NCBI GenBank assembly: GCA_002350545.1
Contig: DEEY01000024.1
Coordinates: 55,353 to 69,853 of the forward strand
DNA: 14,501 nt
Origin: Candidatus Saccharibacteria bacterium UBA2866
GTDB taxonomy: Bacteria > Patescibacteriota > Saccharimonadia > Saccharimonadales > Saccharimonadaceae
Reading direction: 5' to 3'
Of this stretch, positions 6,727-14,007 are shown piece after piece (positions within the stretch are counted from its first letter, which is position 1; the number at the start of each line of letters is the position of its first letter). Under the pieces are notes generated by a model. The model saw only the letters and a list, made by a program, of their open reading frames with translations, was not told the origin of the DNA and did not search any database. A program made the position numbers and the translations under genes.

Positions 6727-7942
6727 CACTAAGAATTTTATTTGGAACGCCATTGGTTTAACCCTGAACTCATGCAACTCTCTCTTTTTTCTTATCGTTG
6801 TTCGTTTTATTAATGGTTTAGATGCTGCTGGTATTTTTACATATGCATTTGCTCTATGTATTTTTCTCTACACTTTTGCAATCTATTATAATCGTTCTTT
6901 CCAAGTATCCGATCTCAAAAACAGATTCTCTTTTAATGATTATTTAACCTGCCGCATTGTCACGTCTTTTATTAGTTTTCTATTCATCTTATCTTTTAGC
7001 CTGATTAATCAATTTTCTCTCTTCGAAATCTGCATTATACTACTCCTGTCTAGTTTTCGCATTGTTGAAGCTATCAGCGATTGCTTCTATGGCGCTATTC
7101 AAAAGAAAGGTAAACTCTACCAAACCGGCATTTCTCTTAGTCTCAAAGCTATTTTTGGTTTTCTTACCTTTTTTCTCACAGATTATCTAACTTCTAACCT
7201 CCCTCTTGCAATTCTCTCGCTTATTATTGTCAATCTTATCCTCTTTCTCTTTTATGACCTTGCAAATTACCGCAAATTATACAATGATAAAATCAAAATA
7301 TCACTCTCAAACCTAAAACACCTTCTTAAGGCTTGTTTCCCAATCTTTATCTTTTCTGCCCTTGCAATCTACCTGTCAAATTGTCAAAAATACATTCTTC
7401 CGTATTTTGAATCAGACGAAATCCAGGCCATCTTTGGCATCCTTATCATGCCAGCTACGGTATTAGGGCTTGTCGGATCATATCTTATTAACCCATTCAT
7501 TAACACTTTTTCCAACTATCATGCCAAAAGAGATTACTCTCTATTTACTTCGTTTACGAAAAAAATCTTAGCATCAATTATATTACTAGGCGCAATCGCT
7601 CTCACAGTTTGTTACTTCATAGGTATTCCTATTCTCCAAATAATCTTTCAGCTTGATCTTTCTCCATACACAATTACACTTGAACTAATTATCTTAGCCT
7701 CTATTTTCTATTCTATGGCATTAATTCTCTCTAGCCTTCTTACTATTCTAAACGAAAACCGTCGCCAAACCTACATATACCTCATTGCCGCGATCATCGC
7801 AACTATAACTTCTATTACCCTCATTCCATCACACAGCATTAATGGTGCTACCTATTCATTTCTTATTTCTAGTTTAGTCCTAATTACTTTCTATATTGCA
7901 CTCCTCCAAATAAAACTTCATGAGGTCAAAAATGCAAAATAA
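6710..7942 (+). CDS. wzx: Wzx-type flippase (MOP/polysaccharide-synthase family)
   Basis: A 410-residue protein with about twelve predicted membrane helices and almost no soluble part. The start is typical of O-antigen and teichoic-type flippases: KNFIWNAIGLTLNSCNSLFFLIVVRF, then a GLDAAGIFTYAFAL segment. An Arg/Lys-bearing region (KHLLKACFPIFIFSALAIYLSNCQKYIL) marks the start of the second six-helix half. Family members flip undecaprenyl-linked sugars from inner to outer leaflet. Directly downstream of the GT2/DUF2304 pair, it probably flips the Und-P-sugar made there, as GacK does in the group A streptococcus cluster. The alternative is a lipid-linked oligosaccharide route parallel to the ABC exporter. 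Start ATG at 6710 with CGGA 6 bases upstream; it overlaps the DUF2304 gene by 17 bases and the next GT2 by 11. Confidence 0.85.
   Translation: MGKKNSTKNFIWNAIGLTLNSCNSLFFLIVVRFINGLDAAGIFTYAFALCIFLYTFAIYYNRSFQVSDLKNRFSFNDYLTCRIVTSFISFLFILSFSLINQFSLFEICIILLLSSFRIVEAISDCFYGAIQKKGKLYQTGISLSLKAIFGFLTFFLTDYLTSNLPLAILSLIIVNLILFLFYDLANYRKLYNDKIKISLSNLKHLLKACFPIFIFSALAIYLSNCQKYILPYFESDEIQAIFGILIMPATVLGLVGSYLINPFINTFSNYHAKRDYSLFTSFTKKILASIILLGAIALTVCYFIGIPILQIIFQLDLSPYTITLELIILASIFYSMALILSSLLTILNENRRQTYIYLIAAIIATITSITLIPSHSINGATYSFLISSLVLITFYIALLQIKLHEVKNAK
7922..7926 (+). promoter_or_regulatory. Ribosome-binding site that decides the start of the following GT2
   Basis: GAGGT lies 5 bases before the ATG at 7932. 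The in-frame ATG at 7920 overlaps this site and has only pyrimidine-rich and A-rich sequence before it (CTCCTCC...AAACTTC). The later ATG is therefore the better start. Confidence 0.6.
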
Positions 7943-8723
7943 TCTTCATTCTTTTGTCATACTTGCCTTTCAAGAAAGCCCGTACCTAGAAGACTGTATT
8001 AAGTCTGTACTAAATCAAACTTATCGTAGCCAAATCGTTATTGCTACCACTACTAAAAACAACTACATTGCAGATCTCGCCAAAAAGTATCGTTTACAAA
8101 TCATTGAGGGAGAACACACCACGATTGGCGGTGATTTTGATTTTGCTGTACACTCTGCTAATACTCCGCTTGTCACAGTTGCTCACCAGGATGACATTTA
8201 TGAAAAAAAATATTCAGAAGAAGTCGTCAACATTTTTCAAAAATACCCAAAATCTTCCATCATTTTCACCGACTACTACGAAATACGCGGCATCAAAAAA
8301 ACATTTACCAATACTAACCTTAAGATCAAGCGCGCCCTACTTTTACCAATGCGCATCAAAAATAGTTTAAGCACAAGTTTTATGAAACGTTTAATCCTAA
8401 GATTTGGCTGCACTGTTTGTTGCCCTGCCACTACCTTTGTCATTAATAATTGCCCCAAAACTATTTTCAATTCACGTTTCAAGTGCAACTGCGATTGGCA
8501 CGCATGGGAAAAGCTTAGCAAAAGAAAAGGTGCATTTACTTTTATCCCAGAACCGCTTATGGGCCATCGTATTTCTAAAGAGTCTACTACTACTAGTATC
8601 ATCAACCAAGGCATTCGCACCAAAGAAGACTACGAGATGTTTTGCCGTTTTTGGCCCAAACCCATCGCAAAATTACTCACCAAAATCTATCAAAAATCAG
8701 AAAAATCTAATTCTCTAAAGTAG
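7932..8723 (+). CDS. GT2 glycosyltransferase with HQDD motif
   Basis: A cytoplasmic GT-A glycosyltransferase of 263 residues when started at 7932 (267 from 7920, which I consider less likely). After the first strand it has LEDCIKSVLNQTY, then IVIATTTKNNYI where most GT2 proteins have a DD.S motif. It continues with AHQDDIYEKKY (HQDD 85-88) as the metal-binding acidic pair. The late GHRISKESTTTSI matches the HRIH.eS.T motif of polysaccharide GT2 enzymes. It belongs to a recognisable subgroup with a T/S-T-P/K-N-x-Y-I segment in place of the canonical donor-site aspartate. No membrane segment. It probably adds one sugar to the growing repeat; donor and acceptor are unknown. It overlaps the flippase by 11 bases and the convergent rmlD by 17. 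Confidence 0.82.
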   Translation: MQNNLHSFVILAFQESPYLEDCIKSVLNQTYRSQIVIATTTKNNYIADLAKKYRLQIIEGEHTTIGGDFDFAVHSANTPLVTVAHQDDIYEKKYSEEVVNIFQKYPKSSIIFTDYYEIRGIKKTFTNTNLKIKRALLLPMRIKNSLSTSFMKRLILRFGCTVCCPATTFVINNCPKTIFNSRFKCNCDWHAWEKLSKRKGAFTFIPEPLMGHRISKESTTTSIINQGIRTKEDYEMFCRFWPKPIAKLLTKIYQKSEKSNSLK

Positions 8724-9606
8724 AGATAAATCTCTCCACCGCGTCCTGCCACGTTGGCAAAGGCTCAAACCCATTCTGAACCAACTTAGACTTATCTAGC
8801 CTCGAATTAAACGGCCTTTTCGCTACAGTTTTTCCAGCAATCTTTTCATACTCCGAAGTAGTTACATGTTCCACTTTCACATCCATCCCGACATCTTTAT
8901 AAATCTCTTCCGCAAAGTCCGCCCACGAAATATACCCACCTTCATTCGTTGCATGATAATAACCATACTTATCTGTTTCAATCATATCAACTAGAAGCCT
9001 TGCCAAATCAACAGTATAAGTCGGTGTGCCAATTTGATCATCCACCACCTTAACAACCGAGTGTTTCTTCCCTACCTCAATCATCGTCTTAATAAAGTTT
9101 TTTCCATTTCTCCCAAATACCCACGCAATCCTCACAATAAAATACTTATCTAAAATCCGAGAGACTTCTAATTCTCCATCCAATTTAGACTGCCCATATA
9201 CATTAATTGGCGCATAATTCTTATCATCCGGCTTCCACGGCTCAGAACCTTCGCCATCAAATACGTAGTCCGTCGAAATATATACAAACTTTGCATCCAC
9301 TTCCTTAGCAGCCTCTGCCAAATTTCTCGTACCATCCACATTTACTGCTCTTACCGCCTCCAATTTAGCAGGATCTTCTGCCCCATCCACATTTGTCCAG
9401 GCTGCACAATGCACAATCACGTCAGGTTTTAATTCTCGCACAATCTCAAATACTCTATCTTTATCCGTAATATCCATCTGCACATGCTCAAAATCTGCCT
9501 CCGTTTCTGACCTGTCCGCGCCAATTCCTTCGTACCCACGCCGAGTCAGTTCTTCCATTACATCAAAACCAAGTTGCCCACCCGTACCAGTCACCAATAC
9601 TTTCAT
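8707..9606 (-). CDS. rfbD (rmlD): dTDP-4-dehydrorhamnose reductase
   Basis: RmlD catalyses the last step of dTDP-L-rhamnose synthesis, the NAD(P)H-dependent reduction of dTDP-4-keto-L-rhamnose, in the cytoplasm. Its 299 residues match the family's usual length. Visible are the dinucleotide motif GTGGQLG (7-13), CAAWTNVDGAE (from 67), STDYVFDG (111-118) with the catalytic Ser/Thr, YGQSK (137-141) supplying Tyr137 and Lys141, RIAWVFG, DDQIGTPTY and a C-terminal RPFNSRLDKSKL segment typical of RmlD. The ATG shares one base with the rmlB stop (TAATG) and has GGGGAGG 4 bases upstream, so it is coupled to rmlB. It is the last gene of the rml operon and its 3' end overlaps a convergent GT2 gene by 17 bases. 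GacA of group A streptococcus has the same activity. Confidence 0.97.
   Translation of the reverse strand: MKVLVTGTGGQLGFDVMEELTRRGYEGIGADRSETEADFEHVQMDITDKDRVFEIVRELKPDVIVHCAAWTNVDGAEDPAKLEAVRAVNVDGTRNLAEAAKEVDAKFVYISTDYVFDGEGSEPWKPDDKNYAPINVYGQSKLDGELEVSRILDKYFIVRIAWVFGRNGKNFIKTMIEVGKKHSVVKVVDDQIGTPTYTVDLARLLVDMIETDKYGYYHATNEGGYISWADFAEEIYKDVGMDVKVEHVTTSEYEKIAGKTVAKRPFNSRLDKSKLVQNGFEPLPTWQDAVERFISTLEN
8712..8735. repeat. Competing inverted repeats at the GT2/rmlD convergent junction
   Basis: TCTCTA (8712-8717), AAG and TAGAGA (8721-8726) form a perfect 6-bp stem with a 3-base loop. The same AGAGA arm can instead pair with TCTCT at 8731-8735 across a 4-base loop. The element spans the stop of the GT2 gene and the last codons of rmlD. 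On the minus strand the 6-bp stem is followed by two short T-runs (within AATTAGATTTTTCTG and just after), so it could be a weak terminator for the rml operon. No comparable T-run exists on the + strand. Confidence 0.35.
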
Positions 9607-10637
9607 TATGCCTCCCCTTCGTACATTTTCTTATAATAATTCTTGTAATCTCCCGATATAATCTCTTCCCACCAATCTTTATGATCCAAATACCATTTAA
9701 TAGTCTTTACGATTCCGTTTTCGAATTTCGTCTCCGGCTCCCAACCTAGTTGTTCACGAATTTTCGTTGGATCAATCGCATATCGCCTATCATGCCCTTT
9801 TCTATCTTCTACAAATTCAATCAACGACTCCGGCTTGCCGAGCTCTTTCAAAATCAACTTCACGATATCAATATTCGCCATCTCATTATGACCACCCACA
9901 TTATAGACTTCTCCCACACAATCCGCATGGATAATCATATCAATTGCCTTACAGTGATCTTCTACATATAGCCAATCACGCACATTCAAACCATCACCAT
10001 AAACTGGCAACTTTTTATCATTCAAAGCATTAATAATCATCAATGGAATTAGTTTCTCTGGAAAATGGTACGGTCCATAATTATTAGAACAACGTGAAAT
10101 TGTTGCAGGAAGCCCATAAGTTCTATGATATGCCATCGTTACAAGATCAGCCGACGCTTTAGACGCTGAATAGGGCGACGAAGCATGCAAATTTGTTTTT
10201 TCCGTGAAGAATAAATCTGGTCGGTCTAAAGGCAAATCACCATATACTTCGTCCGTAGATACTTGGTGATACCTAGACACTTTGTGATTTAAACAAGCAT
10301 CCATCAGTACTTTTGGCCCCATAATATTGGTCTCAAGAAATATTTGTGGGTCCTCAATTGATCTATCCACGTGTGATTCCGCTGCAAAGTTCACTACGAT
10401 GTCTGGTTTCTCTTCCGTAAATAGATTATCCACTGCCTCCGCATCCCGTATATCAGCCTTCACGAACCTAAAGTTCTCATTTTCCATCGCTTTTTTCAAG
10501 GTGGACAAATTTCCCGCATAAGTCAAAGAGTCCAAGCACACTATCCTATAATTAGGATATTTCTTCAACATATAGTATACAAAATTAGAACCAATAAACC
10601 CTGCTCCACCAGTCACAATAATCGTTTTTTTATCCAT
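9606..10637 (-). CDS. rfbB (rmlB): dTDP-glucose 4,6-dehydratase
   Basis: RmlB is the NAD+-dependent short-chain dehydrogenase-type enzyme that turns dTDP-glucose into dTDP-4-keto-6-deoxyglucose, the second step of the rhamnose pathway. At 343 residues it is full length. Motifs are GGAGFIGSNF (from 10), CLDSLTYAGN, FAAESHVDRS (84-93), STDEVYGDL (127-135) with Thr128, Asp129 and Glu130 expected to be catalytic, YSASK (156-160) with Tyr156 and Lys160, SRCSNNYGPYHFPEKLIPL, and the C-terminal GHDRRYAID...LGWEPE. It starts 7 bases after rmlC; the Shine-Dalgarno AGGAGG (10641-10646) overlaps the rmlC stop and is only 3 bases from the ATG, which is short. It ends in a TAATG junction with rmlD. The early intermediate could also feed other 6-deoxysugars, but only rhamnose genes are seen. 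Confidence 0.97.
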   Translation of the reverse strand: MDKKTIIVTGGAGFIGSNFVYYMLKKYPNYRIVCLDSLTYAGNLSTLKKAMENENFRFVKADIRDAEAVDNLFTEEKPDIVVNFAAESHVDRSIEDPQIFLETNIMGPKVLMDACLNHKVSRYHQVSTDEVYGDLPLDRPDLFFTEKTNLHASSPYSASKASADLVTMAYHRTYGLPATISRCSNNYGPYHFPEKLIPLMIINALNDKKLPVYGDGLNVRDWLYVEDHCKAIDMIIHADCVGEVYNVGGHNEMANIDIVKLILKELGKPESLIEFVEDRKGHDRRYAIDPTKIREQLGWEPETKFENGIVKTIKWYLDHKDWWEEIISGDYKNYYKKMYEGEA

Positions 10638-10644
10638 ATACCTC

Positions 10645-11199
10645 CTATAATTTAAATTTAAAATCTAGTTCTGCTAATTTTGGATGCTTTAAATCTTTTT
10701 CTGACAAAACCAACTCCCCTTCTACTTCCGGCCACTCAATTCCACAAGAATCATACATCACCCCTCCTTCATCCTCCGGATGATAGAACTCATCACATTT
10801 ATAAGCAAACTCTGCTGTTTCACTCACCACCAAAAATCCATGTGCAAATCCACGTGGGATCATCAACTGTTTATGATTATCAGCTGAAAGCAGTTCTCCA
10901 ACCCACTTACCAAAAGTTGGTGAACCCTCCCTAAGATCTACTGCTACGTCAAACACTTCACCCGACAGTACTCTAACCAATTTAGCCTGTGGATGCTCTT
11001 TTTGAAAATGGAGCCCCCTTAATACTCCCCGCCTAGAAGACGATTGGTTATCTTGCACAAAATCATAATCAAGCCCTGCTTCTTTGAAATCGGTTTCCGA
11101 ATAGGTCTCCATGAAATATCCTCGCTCATCACCAAAAACCGTCGGCTCAATTACATATACGCCATCTATTGAGGTTTTATTAAATACAAACTTTCCCAT
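10645..11199 (-). CDS. rfbC (rmlC): dTDP-4-dehydrorhamnose 3,5-epimerase
   Basis: RmlC is the cofactor-free cupin epimerase that inverts C3 and C5 of dTDP-4-keto-6-deoxyglucose in the third step. The 184-residue length is standard. Key segments are DERGYFMETY (24-33), QDNQSSSRRGVLRGLHFQ with the catalytic His64, the QAKLVRVLSGEVFDVAVDLR strand pair (Lys73), IPRGFAHGF (115-123), and FAYKCDEFY with Tyr133, the expected catalytic acid, and the Y.p..e.G segment. The start is joined to the rmlA stop as TAATG, with purine-rich AAGGAAGGA just upstream. All expected active-site positions are present, so it should be functional. Confidence 0.97.
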   Translation of the reverse strand: MGKFVFNKTSIDGVYVIEPTVFGDERGYFMETYSETDFKEAGLDYDFVQDNQSSSRRGVLRGLHFQKEHPQAKLVRVLSGEVFDVAVDLREGSPTFGKWVGELLSADNHKQLMIPRGFAHGFLVVSETAEFAYKCDEFYHPEDEGGVMYDSCGIEWPEVEGELVLSEKDLKHPKLAELDFKFKL

Positions 11200-12083
11200 T
11201 AATCCATCATCCTTCCTTCAGCAACATTGAATAAGTGTTGACCATATGATGATTTCTTAAACTTCTTCGCCGATTCTAGTAACTGTTCCTTAGTAATCCA
11301 ACCATTCTTGTAGGCTGCTTCTTCCGGTGCTGCAATCTGAATACCTTGTCTCTTTTGTACTACTCGCACAAAGTCTGATGCATCCGCCAAAGAGTCCATC
11401 GTGCCAGTATCAAGCCATGCTGAACCTCGTCCAAGCAGCTGCACATCTAAAAGCCCGTCTTTCAAATACATTTCATTCAGAGTCGTAATTTCTAGCTCGC
11501 CCCTGTCTGATGGTTTTACTTCTTTTGCCTTTCCAGATACTCCAGCCGGATAGAAGTAAAGCCCAGTCACTGCATAATTACTCTTTGGCTCTTTTGGCTT
11601 TTCCTCAATTGAAACCGCCTTCCAATTCTTATCAAATTCCACTACGCCAAATCTTTCCGGATCTGTCACGTGATAACCAAATACTGTTGCTCTACCCTTT
11701 TCTGCTTTTTTTGCCGATTCACGTAGCATCTCAGAAAACCCTGAACCATAAAAGATGTTATCTCCTAACACCATTGCGCAAGCTTCATCACCAATAAAAT
11801 CTTCCCCTAAAATAAAGGCTTGTGCTAGTCCATCCGGCGACGGCTGCACTGTATAATACAAGTCTAACCCCATTGCCTTACCGTCTCCTAAAAGCCTTTG
11901 GAAATTAGGCATATCATCTGGCGTTGAAATAATCAAAATATCTCGAATTCCTGCGAGCATCAGTGTCGTGAGCGGATAATAAATCATCGGTTTATCATAA
12001 ACCGGCAACATCTGTTTACTAGTCCCTAATGTTAGCGGATAAAGTCGCGTCCCCGACCCTCCCGCCAGAATAATTCCCTTCAT
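11199..12083 (-). CDS. rfbA (rmlA): Glucose-1-phosphate thymidylyltransferase
   Basis: RmlA makes dTDP-glucose from glucose-1-phosphate and dTTP and is normally inhibited by dTDP-rhamnose. The 294-residue length is typical. The nucleotidyltransferase motif GGSGTRLYPLT (8-18) is followed by SKQMLPVYDKPMIYYPL (with the catalytic-site Lys23 region), VQPSPDGLAQAF (79-90), LGDNIFYG (106-113, Asp108 metal-binding), FGVVEFD, IEEKPKEPKSNYAVTGLYFY and WLDTGT. As first gene of the rml operon it has its own extended -10 promoter (12110-12118) and a Shine-Dalgarno GGAG (12092-12095) 8 bases before the ATG. Gene order rmlA-C-B-D with one-base or very short junctions makes a single polycistronic unit. The sequence style is Gram-positive-like, but composition alone does not show transfer (see strand asymmetry). 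Confidence 0.97.
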   Translation of the reverse strand: MKGIILAGGSGTRLYPLTLGTSKQMLPVYDKPMIYYPLTTLMLAGIRDILIISTPDDMPNFQRLLGDGKAMGLDLYYTVQPSPDGLAQAFILGEDFIGDEACAMVLGDNIFYGSGFSEMLRESAKKAEKGRATVFGYHVTDPERFGVVEFDKNWKAVSIEEKPKEPKSNYAVTGLYFYPAGVSGKAKEVKPSDRGELEITTLNEMYLKDGLLDVQLLGRGSAWLDTGTMDSLADASDFVRVVQKRQGIQIAAPEEAAYKNGWITKEQLLESAKKFKKSSYGQHLFNVAEGRMMD

Positions 12084-12109
12084 AAAAATAACTCCATTTA
12101 CTTTATTTA

Positions 12110-12118
12110 ATTATACCA
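12110..12118 (-). promoter_or_regulatory. Extended -10 promoter of the rml operon
   Basis: Minus-strand TGGTATAAT, a perfect extended -10 element, in the 61-base gap between the HAD-family gene and rmlA. Its end is 26 bases from the ATG, predicting a leader of about 20 bases that contains GGAG at 12092-12095, 8 bases before the start. Unlike the two + strand promoters, this one therefore gives a leadered mRNA. No clear terminator for the upstream genes is visible in the gap. Confidence 0.68.
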
Positions 12119-12144
12119 CAGTAACAAACTTTTTCAGAATCAGC

Positions 12145-14007
12145 TTAGGAATTTCTGGTTTTTAAATATCTCTTTATTATTATTTTGTATAAATGAACAT
12201 ATCCTAAATCAATCTTAGTAAGCCTTTTCATAAATCCAATCGTCCATCCGGTTTTATATAAATCTTGGAAGAAGACCATCGGATGAAGCAAATAATAAGA
12301 AAATTTCTGTGGCTTAGCCAAATATATCACATCACTTTCTAAAAACCTAAAATCGCCAAAAGCCTCTACGTCCCGTTTTTTAGGATGATAAGCAAACTCC
12401 ATCATATTGGCAAACCCATCCTGTACACTATAGTCCAACAAACACCTCAAATCGCTTTCTTGTAAATCCGCAATCATATCTAGCGCCCCATCCTGTATTT
12501 TCCTATATGCTGCCATCTCAACATCGCCACACTCATACTCATACAGCACTGGCACAACCTTCCCTCTTTCTATTTTAAATTTTTTTACAGACCCGTGCGG
12601 AGCTAAAAACAAACTCTCAAAAATCGAGTTTATCGCTTTCAGGCAAAGATAAATATCATAGTTATTCTTCGGGTCAAACAAATATCCCTGCATTTTTACT
12701 TTTTTAATATTCTTACTCTCTGGTAAAATCCCTACGTAATATCCAAATATTTCCCCGCTCTCACTCATCGCTTTGAACATATTTATCAAAGCGGCTTGCA
12801 TATTCCCATTCCACCCTATATCTATTACCGACAAATCTCCGCTAAATTTTTCCTGTTTCATATATTGTTTTAAAACCTCATATTCTTTTTTCGAGTTTTC
12901 ATCGATTATTGGTTTAACCTCCTTAAAAATCGATTGAAAAGTCTTATCCACAAAAATCCTCTTATACACCATCTTCTTATCAACTTTATATCCAAACTTT
13001 TCTACAGTATTCTTATATTGTCTTTCTTCTAATCCAAATTTCTCGAACAGTTTTCCAATTTCAATAGTGTCTCTAATATAAAACTTATCTGTCATTCCTT
13101 TTAGCGTCTTATCCATCCAAAGCGTTGGCACAATCAAACTCCTCCGTGATGCATAAAAATAAGCATCTATACTCTGTCCAGAAAATAAATTATAAGCTTT
13201 TTGTATCAAGTACCCATCTCTCGCCAAAAAGAATTTTTTCTTTGTTTTTATGTTATCTGTTAAGAATTTTGCAAAACCATTCAAAACCGGTCCAAAAACC
13301 TCATAACCAAAATTGTAATAATAGCCTTTTTCATCATCTAAATGATTAGAAATGAACCTAGCCAGCATCTCGTAATCTCTGCTTCTACTTTTCCCTCTAT
13401 AATGATTTCGTTTTCTCACCTTAATTTTTTTTGCCGAAAAACCACTCAGCTTAGGCATTACGAAATCACTTATTAAATCGTTACCTATATGCAATACTTT
13501 CTCCGTTCCTAAATCTTGTTTAATATATTTAAACAGCCTAGTTGTACTTTTTCTTTTATTCAAACCAGAGGACAAATATAATTTATCATATCCTTTTATT
13601 CCGCATTTTTTTAGAATCTCCCTAATAGTTGCCTCGTCCAAATATATATCTGAAGCTATAATCTTTTTCGTTCGAATCGAATTATATAACCTTAAATTTT
13701 CTATGTTTGGTACACAAATGTTTATTTCGGTCTCTTTTTCTAAAGTCTCTAGTTTCTTACATACCCTTTTAGAATAAAATTTCTCCATTTCACCATAGAT
13801 GTCATCAATGGTTATCTCTTCTTTCCCTGTATTTTCATAAGCCTTTCTTTGAGCTTCTTTTCTTTTCTCTACAAAACTATCCAGACCCTTGCCATATTTA
13901 ATCTGAACTATTTTAAACACATCCTCTGGACTAACTACATCCCTGTTCACAAGCGTGTCAAATATGTCAAAAGAGACATAATCAAATTTATTATCAATTG
14001 CTATCAT
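12145..14007 (-). CDS. Large HAD-family protein with a second C-terminal domain (COG5610-like)
   Basis: A 620-residue two-part protein. Residues about 8-200 form a HAD-superfamily domain: FDIFDTL (13-19, nucleophile Asp14, Thr18), an inserted helical cap (about 25-95), IIASDIYL with Ser119 and Asp120, Lys151 or Lys153, and HIGNDLISDF with Asp177 and Asp181. The +2 position after the nucleophile is Phe16 rather than the Asp that acts as acid/base in most phosphatases. Residues about 225-620 form a second domain with FFLARDGYLIQKAYN, YASRRSLIVP and VIDIGWNGNMQ. This is the arrangement of proteins annotated as COG5610 predicted hydrolases, often found in surface-polysaccharide clusters. No signal peptide or membrane segment is evident. 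Start ATG overlaps the upstream GT2 stop (ATGA), with GAGG 5 bases before it. The substrate is unknown; processing of a phosphorylated sugar or glycan intermediate is a guess. Confidence 0.8.
   Translation of the reverse strand: MIAIDNKFDYVSFDIFDTLVNRDVVSPEDVFKIVQIKYGKGLDSFVEKRKEAQRKAYENTGKEEITIDDIYGEMEKFYSKRVCKKLETLEKETEINICVPNIENLRLYNSIRTKKIIASDIYLDEATIREILKKCGIKGYDKLYLSSGLNKRKSTTRLFKYIKQDLGTEKVLHIGNDLISDFVMPKLSGFSAKKIKVRKRNHYRGKSRSRDYEMLARFISNHLDDEKGYYYNFGYEVFGPVLNGFAKFLTDNIKTKKKFFLARDGYLIQKAYNLFSGQSIDAYFYASRRSLIVPTLWMDKTLKGMTDKFYIRDTIEIGKLFEKFGLEERQYKNTVEKFGYKVDKKMVYKRIFVDKTFQSIFKEVKPIIDENSKKEYEVLKQYMKQEKFSGDLSVIDIGWNGNMQAALINMFKAMSESGEIFGYYVGILPESKNIKKVKMQGYLFDPKNNYDIYLCLKAINSIFESLFLAPHGSVKKFKIERGKVVPVLYEYECGDVEMAAYRKIQDGALDMIADLQESDLRCLLDYSVQDGFANMMEFAYHPKKRDVEAFGDFRFLESDVIYLAKPQKFSYYLLHPMVFFQDLYKTGWTIGFMKRLTKIDLGYVHLYKIIIKRYLKTRNS

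Noticed and set aside
7920..7931. ATG at 7920 as the start of the GT2 gene
   Set aside because: It would overlap its own possible ribosome-binding site, and only pyrimidine-rich and A-rich sequence lies before it. The ATG at 7932 has GAGGT at good spacing.
8707..12083. rml operon as a recent horizontal acquisition, because its protein composition differs from the + strand genes
   Set aside because: The difference follows the strand-wide C excess on the + strand, which affects all minus-strand genes. No mobile element, repeat or broken gene borders the operon, and its promoter matches the others in the window.
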